From positions 5,890,001 through 5,954,000 of the forward strand of contig NZ_JAGINU010000001.1 of assembly GCF_017876315.1 (NCBI RefSeq): a DNA stretch of 64,000 bases, written 5' to 3'. The stretch is from Pseudonocardia parietis (GTDB lineage: Bacteria > Actinomycetota > Actinomycetes > Mycobacteriales > Pseudonocardiaceae). The notes beneath the pieces are model-generated. The model saw nothing but the letters and a program-made list of their open reading frames with translations, made no database searches and was not told where the DNA came from. Below are positions 59,564 through 64,000 of this stretch, piece after piece. Every line of letters begins with the position of its first letter. Within the stretch, counting starts at the first letter, position 1. A program made the position numbers and the translations under genes.

Positions 59564-60109
59564 TCAGCAGGGCGCGCCCAGGACGCTGCCGCCGTCGCCG
59601 ACCAGGATCCGTGGCGGCGACCCGGCCATGGGATAGACCGCCTGCCAGCAGATCCGCCCGACCTGCAGGCCGGGCGGCCCGTCCTGCGGGTCCTGGACAC
59701 TGACGAACCGCACCAGTGCCAGCACCGCGCCGTGCCGGGCGGCGTCGATCCGGTCGATCCGGACGGTGCCGTCGACGGTGCTGCCGATCCCGTCCAGCCA
59801 GACCTCGCGAGGTTGCTGCTCGGCACGTTCCGGATCGACCGACCGGGTCCACATCTCGTGGTCCCGGTCGTTGATCGCGTCGAAGTAACGCTGGATCTGG
59901 TCGAGCACCAGCCGCGCGGCCGGATGGGCGGCGGCGCCTGCGCTGATCGTGACGACGCGCTCCCCCGCCCCGCTCTGCGGCACCGACGGGGCCGCCGCGC
60001 CGGGCGCGACCCCCTCGGGTGACGCCCCGGACGCCGTCCACGCGATCCCCCCGACCGCGACGAGAGCCACCACCAGTGCCCCGGCGGTCACCGCGGCCCG
60101 CCCACTCAC
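59564..60109 (-). CDS. Exported hypothetical protein
   Basis: A 181-residue protein with one N-terminal transmembrane or signal helix (VTAGALVVALVAVGGIAWTASG) and a soluble alpha-beta domain with LDQIQRYFDAINDRDHEMWT. The latter resembles the NTF2-like/SnoaL fold that often follows a membrane anchor. Cys near the C-terminus (VGRICWQAV, LGAPC) may form a disulphide. GTG at 60109 has AGGGGGAAACG upstream; a longer frame to 60199 is less likely. Unknown role. Confidence 0.65.
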   Translation of the reverse strand: MSGRAAVTAGALVVALVAVGGIAWTASGASPEGVAPGAAAPSVPQSGAGERVVTISAGAAAHPAARLVLDQIQRYFDAINDRDHEMWTRSVDPERAEQQPREVWLDGIGSTVDGTVRIDRIDAARHGAVLALVRFVSVQDPQDGPPGLQVGRICWQAVYPMAGSPPRILVGDGGSVLGAPC

Positions 60110-60155
60110 CGTTTCCCCCTGCACACCTCCCCAGTGTGCCGGGGTCCGGTGTGGA

Positions 60156-60647
60156 CTAGCCGACCCGGTGGGTGAGCCAGGTGACGGCGGCACCGTCACC
60201 GGCGAAGCGGAACGACTCCAGCTCGTCGTCCCAGGCGGTGCCGAGCAGCTGGTCGAGACGCCGGGTCAGGCCCCCGCCGCCGCTCTCCGCCATCACCGCG
60301 CGCAGCTGGTCCTCGGGCAGCACGACATCGCCGTTTGCGCTGGCGCGCCCGTGCCACATGCCGAGCCCGGGGACGTGCATGAACCGCTCCCCGTCCACGC
60401 CGGGGCTGGGCTCCTCGGTCACCTCGAACCGCAGCATGGACCAGGCGCGCAGCGCTCCCGCGAGGGCACCGCCGCTGCCGACGGGGCCGTTCCACGAGCA
60501 CTCTGCCCGCAGCTGGCCGGACGCCACCGGCTGCGCGGACCACTCGAGAGAGACCCGCGTTCCGAGAACGCCGGAAATAGCCCACTCGACGTGCGGACAG
60601 ACCGCAGTCGGCGACGAGTGGACGAACACCACTCCGCGTGTGCTCAC
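60156..60647 (-). CDS. DUF3145 protein
   Basis: A 163-residue actinobacterial DUF3145 protein. It begins VSTRGVVFVHSSPTAVCPHV EWAI and has the conserved segments RAWSMLRFEVTEEPSPGVDG and RFMHVPGLGMWHG, ending FAGDGAAVTWLTHRVG. Homologues lie near fatty-acid synthesis genes in other actinobacteria; function unknown. GTG at 60647 chosen because GGAGG is six bases upstream; a TTG two codons earlier is possible. Confidence 0.8.
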   Translation of the reverse strand: MSTRGVVFVHSSPTAVCPHVEWAISGVLGTRVSLEWSAQPVASGQLRAECSWNGPVGSGGALAGALRAWSMLRFEVTEEPSPGVDGERFMHVPGLGMWHGRASANGDVVLPEDQLRAVMAESGGGGLTRRLDQLLGTAWDDELESFRFAGDGAAVTWLTHRVG

Positions 60648-60879
60648 TGCCAACCTCCGCTGTCGTCGACGAGGATCGTCTTCCCCTACGTCCTCGGTAC
60701 TTCAGCGTCGGTGTTGCATGGAGACTCGCGATACGGGTGTGCTGCGTGTGGGTGTCGGTGTGACCTCCGTGATCTGTGGGGAACGGGTGACGTCACTCTG
60801 CCGCATCACGGCGCGAGCGGCCACCCCGACACGACCTACGAGTGAACGACTCCCGGCGTGTCGCGGCCCGGCGCGCGGG

Positions 60880-61953
60880 TCAGGCGGTGTACGTGGCGAG
60901 CGTCGCCCCGGTCTCCGGGTCGAGGGTCTCGGTGCGCGTCAGGTCGCCCCGGTCGGCGAGGACGTCGAGGTGCGCGCCGGTCTCGAGGACGGCGAGCATC
61001 CGGTTGAACAGGTCCATGTCGTCGAAGCGGTGCTCCCGGCGGGTCCAGCGCAGCACCCGTGCCACATCCTGGGCGCACGCGTTGCCCGCGACGACGGCGT
61101 CCCGGCACTGGGCGAGCCGGACGTCGTGGTGCGCCAGCAGCTCGTCGACGCGGGCGTGCACCCGGCCGCCGATCGGGCCGTGTGCGGGCAGCAGATCGGC
61201 GTCGGCCCGGGAGCCGACGAGGCGCAGCGAGTCGAGGAACTGGCCGAGCGGGCTCGCCACGGTCGCGGGCTGCAGCCCGATCGACGGCGTGATCCGGGGC
61301 AGGATGTGGTCGCCCGCGAACAGCAGGCCGTGCGCCTCGTCGTCGAAGACGAGGTGCCCACGGGTGTGGCCGGGAGTCTCGACGGCGGTCAGCGTGCGCG
61401 TCCCCTCCTGGCCACCCACCGCGATCGCGGCGCGGTCGACGATCCACTCGTCGGGCGCCTCCCACTCCTGCGGGTCCGGCCGCGGCCAGGGGCCGCTGCG
61501 CCCGATCTCGGCGACGAGGTCCACGGCGCCGCAGCGCAGCAGCCGGGTGTTCTCCGGCTCACGGGCCGCCCGTTCCGGGGACGCGATGATGTCCAGGTTC
61601 GGCTTCTCGCCGGCACCGAGCAGTACCCGGGTGCCGTACTCGCGCCGCAGGATCGAGGCCAGCGTGTAGTGGTCGCGATGGGCGTGGGTGATCAGGAACC
61701 GGCGGACGTCGCCGAACCCGGACCCGAGCGCGGCGAGGGCCTTGCCCAGCAGGTCGCGGGACTCGTCGAGCGCCCAGCCGGAGTCCACCAGGGTCCAGCC
61801 GGCGGCGTCCTCGATCGCGTAGACGTTGACGGCCCGCAGCCCGTCGTGGGGCAGGGGCAACGGGATGCGGTAGACGCCGGGGGCGCTGCGGTAGACGCCC
61901 GGGGCGGTCCAGTCGCCGTCCGGGTCGTCGTCGGTCACGGTCGGGGCGATCAC
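60880..61953 (-). CDS. Metallo-beta-lactamase-fold hydrolase
   Basis: A 357-residue MBL-fold hydrolase. The metal motif HAHRDH (His90, His92, Asp94, His95) is present, then ETPGHTRGHLVF and AGDHILPRITP. The C-terminal helical part matches glyoxalase-II-like or lactonase-type proteins with a dimerisation domain. Two copies of APGVYR (residues about 17-29) reflect a 21-bp tandem duplication at the 5' end. The start ATG at 61953 sits near an AGTGCAGTGC-type sequence. No operon partner. Confidence 0.85.
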   Translation of the reverse strand: MIAPTVTDDDPDGDWTAPGVYRSAPGVYRIPLPLPHDGLRAVNVYAIEDAAGWTLVDSGWALDESRDLLGKALAALGSGFGDVRRFLITHAHRDHYTLASILRREYGTRVLLGAGEKPNLDIIASPERAAREPENTRLLRCGAVDLVAEIGRSGPWPRPDPQEWEAPDEWIVDRAAIAVGGQEGTRTLTAVETPGHTRGHLVFDDEAHGLLFAGDHILPRITPSIGLQPATVASPLGQFLDSLRLVGSRADADLLPAHGPIGGRVHARVDELLAHHDVRLAQCRDAVVAGNACAQDVARVLRWTRREHRFDDMDLFNRMLAVLETGAHLDVLADRGDLTRTETLDPETGATLATYTA

Positions 61954-61974
61954 CCCGGTGATCCTAGTGCAGTG

Positions 61975-62652
61975 CTAACGAGTGAATGCGTCCCGACCGG
62001 TCACGGCCGACTCGAACATCTCCTCGCCGTAGTGCTCGCGGAAGGTCGCGAGCATGTCGTCCAGCGGCAGGTCGTGGAACGTGCCGCGGTCGTGCTCGTA
62101 GGACATGTAGCGGGAGCCCGCGCCGTCGTACTCGTGCATCAGCGCGTCCCGGGTGCCGTCGAACGTGATCGGGTCGACACCGAACCGCGCGCACAGCTCG
62201 GCGTTGAACGCCGGCGTAGCCTTCACCCAGCGGTCGTCCAGCCACAGCGCGGTGTAGCCGTGCCAGACGAACAGGTCCGCGCCGCCCATCCGCTCCCGCA
62301 GCCGGGCGGTGTTGAGGTGGTTGCGGACGTCGGCGAAACCCAGCCGGGCCGGGATCCCCGCCGCACGGGCGGCCGCGGTGAGCAGCACCGCCTTGGGCAC
62401 GCACCAGTTGTTCGGCCCGCCGGCGACCCGGCTCGCCCGGTAGGCCTCCGGATCGGTGCCGACGACGAACGGGTCGTACCAGATCTCGTCGCGGACGGCG
62501 TCGAACAGCGCGATCGCCCGCTCCCGGGGCGTCTCCCGCCCCGCCGTCACGCGGTCGGCGAAGGTGCGGACGGCTGGGGCGTCCGAGTCGGTGAACCAAC
62601 CGGGCTTGAGATCCGGTCCGGTCGGCGGCTCCTGCTCCGTCGGTCGTGTCAC
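61975..62652 (-). CDS. Transglutaminase-like cysteine protease-fold protein
   Basis: A 225-residue protein with the transglutaminase-like core: Cys in NNWCVPKAVLLTAAARAAGI, His in FVWHGYTALWLDD and Asp/Asn later. Such proteins cleave or cross-link amide bonds; the substrate is unknown. GTG at 62652 has GGAGG five bases upstream. It lies 21 bp from the MBL gene and may share its transcript. Confidence 0.78.
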   Translation of the reverse strand: MTRPTEQEPPTGPDLKPGWFTDSDAPAVRTFADRVTAGRETPRERAIALFDAVRDEIWYDPFVVGTDPEAYRASRVAGGPNNWCVPKAVLLTAAARAAGIPARLGFADVRNHLNTARLRERMGGADLFVWHGYTALWLDDRWVKATPAFNAELCARFGVDPITFDGTRDALMHEYDGAGSRYMSYEHDRGTFHDLPLDDMLATFREHYGEEMFESAVTGRDAFTR

Positions 62653-62883
62653 GGTCGCCTCCTTCCGCGGCGGGGCGGTCCGCCGCATCCGTGACCCTAC
62701 GCGGGGGCCTACTGGTCACCATATGCGTTCATTCCGGCACTCTGCGTCGATGATCCATCCGGAGTCCACCCGAGGGTGGGACATGTTCACCCCGGGCGGG
62801 TGGCCGAATCCGCGCTACCGTCCCTGCGTTCGGTGATCGCGAGGTCGGCAGCGGAGCGGGCCGGCACGAGGAGGGGCACACGC

Positions 62884-63096
62884 ATGGGGGCAGGTATCCC
62901 GGAGCAACGGGCCGGGCAGGACGTGCCGTTCCTCACCGTGGCCGAGGTGGCCGAGCGGATGCGGGTGTCGCGAATGACGATCTACCGGCTGGTGCACTCG
63001 GGCGAGCTGCCCGCGGTGCGGTTCGGGCGGTCATTCCGGGTCCCGCCGGAGTCGGTGGAGTCGTTGATCGAGTCGGCTCGCTACACGGGCGGCTGA
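62884..63096 (+). CDS. Small HTH protein, excisionase/AlpA-like fold
   Basis: A 70-residue HTH protein: VPFLTVAEVAERMRVSRMTI then YRLVHSGELPAVRFGRSFRVPP. This fold is used by phage excisionases and also by small chromosomal regulators such as BldC relatives. ATG at 62884 follows GAGGAGGGG. It is nine bases before the methyltransferase gene and probably co-transcribed with it. Confidence 0.78.
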   Translation: MGAGIPEQRAGQDVPFLTVAEVAERMRVSRMTIYRLVHSGELPAVRFGRSFRVPPESVESLIESARYTGG

Positions 63097-63105
63097 CCCG
63101 GGCCG

Positions 63106-63858
63106 ATGCTGCCCACCGACGCCGCGAGCGCGCGGCGGGTGGCCGACACCTACGACACCGCCGAGGCGGCGGGCGAGCGTGCCCGCACGCTCGCGCTACT
63201 GGCCGCACGGCCCGGCGAGCGGGTGCTCGTCGTCGGCGCGGGCCCGGGACAGCTGCTCTCGGACCTGGCCGGTGCGGTGGGCCCGGGTGTCGTCGGGGTC
63301 GATCCGGACCCGCTGATGGTGACGCTCGCCCGGCGGCGCTGCGGTCGCGGCGCCGTGGTCGAGCAGCGGGCACTGGGCGGGCACGGATCGCTGCCCGGCG
63401 GACCGTTCGACGCCGTCGCCTGCCTGCAGGTGCTGGAGTTCCTGCCCGACGTCCGCGCGGCGGTCACCGAGCTGCACCGGGTGCTGCGCCCGGGTGGACG
63501 GCTGGTGGTGCTCGACACCGACTGGACGTCACTGCGCTGGCCGGGGCCGGACCGGGAACGGCACCGCCGGATCCGGGACGCCTGGTGCACGACGGTGCCG
63601 CGGCCGAGGCTGCCCCACGAGCTGGGCCCGGTGCTGCGCGCGGCGGGCTTCACCGGCGGCTGGACGGAGCGGGTGCCGCTGCGCGGCCCGGCCGCCGCCG
63701 GGTACGGGGCGGTGCTGCGCGAGATGGTGGCCGCGGCCGCGCCCGGGCGGTGCGGGGTGACCCGGTCCGACGTGGACGCGTGGTCGGCGGACGTCGCGGC
63801 GTGCGGGGACGAACCGTTCTCCGTGGACCGGTGGTTCCTCGGCGCGGTGCGGCCGTAG
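63106..63858 (+). CDS. Class I SAM-dependent methyltransferase
   Basis: A 250-residue methyltransferase with motif I VLVVGAGPGQLLSDLA and motif II-like region VVGVDPDPLMVTLARRR, then VLEFLPDVRAAVTELHRVLR. It may methylate small molecules or lipids. ATG at 63106, nine bases after the HTH gene. The C-terminus is Ala/Gly-rich but intact. Confidence 0.82.
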   Translation: MLPTDAASARRVADTYDTAEAAGERARTLALLAARPGERVLVVGAGPGQLLSDLAGAVGPGVVGVDPDPLMVTLARRRCGRGAVVEQRALGGHGSLPGGPFDAVACLQVLEFLPDVRAAVTELHRVLRPGGRLVVLDTDWTSLRWPGPDRERHRRIRDAWCTTVPRPRLPHELGPVLRAAGFTGGWTERVPLRGPAAAGYGAVLREMVAAAAPGRCGVTRSDVDAWSADVAACGDEPFSVDRWFLGAVRP

Positions 63859-63901
63859 CCGTCAGCGGGAGGCAGCCGCTCGAACCCGAGTGGCGCCGTT
63901 C

Positions 63902-64000
63902 TCAGCCGAACCCGTGGGTGGTGATCGCGGCGGGCCCACCGGCGCGCAGCGCCTCCAGGACCTCCCGCTCGTGCGGGACGGTCGGGTCGGGCAGGGCACC
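63902..64000 (-). CDS. C-terminal end of an unidentified gene (partial)
   Basis: A minus-strand frame of 32 codons plus a stop at 63902, open at the window edge: ALPDPTVPHEREVLEALRAG then GPAAITTHGFG. The family is not recognised from this fragment. Confidence 0.5.
   Translation of the reverse strand, partial: GALPDPTVPHEREVLEALRAGGPAAITTHGFG

Noticed and set aside
1..64000. CRISPR arrays, rRNA genes or riboswitches
   Set aside because: No regularly spaced repeats, no conserved rRNA segments and no recognisable riboswitch cores were seen.

Overview
The window is high-GC DNA from an actinobacterium of the Pseudonocardia type. This rests on a complete mce lipid-import operon, a mycofactocin-type SDR and an F420-type luciferase-like oxidoreductase, a WhiB protein, the ahpE / DUF3052 / aceE neighbourhood, and a fabD-fabH-acpP-fabF operon behind a PucR-type FasR regulator. 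The genus is inferred, not proven.

Layout. (1) 1-4406, minus strand: an acyl-CoA or steroid-like catabolic cluster (nitroreductase, LLM oxidoreductase, a small DUF4286-like protein, an Ltp2-like thiolase, its DUF35 partner, a mycofactocin-type SDR running off the left edge). Three genes overlap by 4 bp, and AGTGCAC-type motifs lie in front of the cluster. (2) 5029-15035, minus strand: a ten-gene mce operon (two YrbE permeases, six Mce proteins, two Mce-associated membrane proteins) closed by a 12-bp hairpin. It is divergent from a rare double TetR regulator (15496-16959). Import by Mce and breakdown by cluster 1 probably serve the same hydrophobic substrates. (3) 16960-29718: an accessory zone. 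It holds a frameshifted gene, a membrane-anchored protein with two similar beta-rich repeats, a PHP-ATPase (TrlF type) that may be a defence gene, a stack of four insertion sequences joined end to end at CTAG (21186-26644), an IS5-family element, and fragments of dead genes (Gfo/Idh/MocA oxidoreductase, ATP-dependent DNA ligase, an unidentified gene).

(4) 29719-48873: an integrated mobilisable element. Replication-type genes (PrimPol, DUF3987), a MobF relaxase-helicase, a VirD4-type coupling protein, a DUF2637 membrane protein, WhiB, an excisionase, a GntR repressor, an HTH-TPR regulator, a kinase-like phosphotransferase and a tyrosine integrase fused to a GntR winged helix sit next to a tRNA-Val(TAC), the likely attachment site. 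No VirB-type channel genes are visible, so it may depend on another element for transfer. Its left end was not found.

(5) 48908-64000: chromosomal core. AhpE-like peroxiredoxin, DUF3052, aceE (pyruvate dehydrogenase E1), a cold-shock protein, a pirin, fasR, and the type II fatty-acid operon fabD-fabH-acpP-fabF, followed by a Cys-containing lipid-independent exported protein, DUF3145, a metallo-beta-lactamase-fold hydrolase, a transglutaminase-like protein, a small HTH protein, a methyltransferase and the tail of one more gene. AceE supplies acetyl-CoA that the FAS-II genes use.

Repeated themes are slippery -1 frameshift sites in three different insertion sequences, and candidate operators at nearly every divergent promoter.
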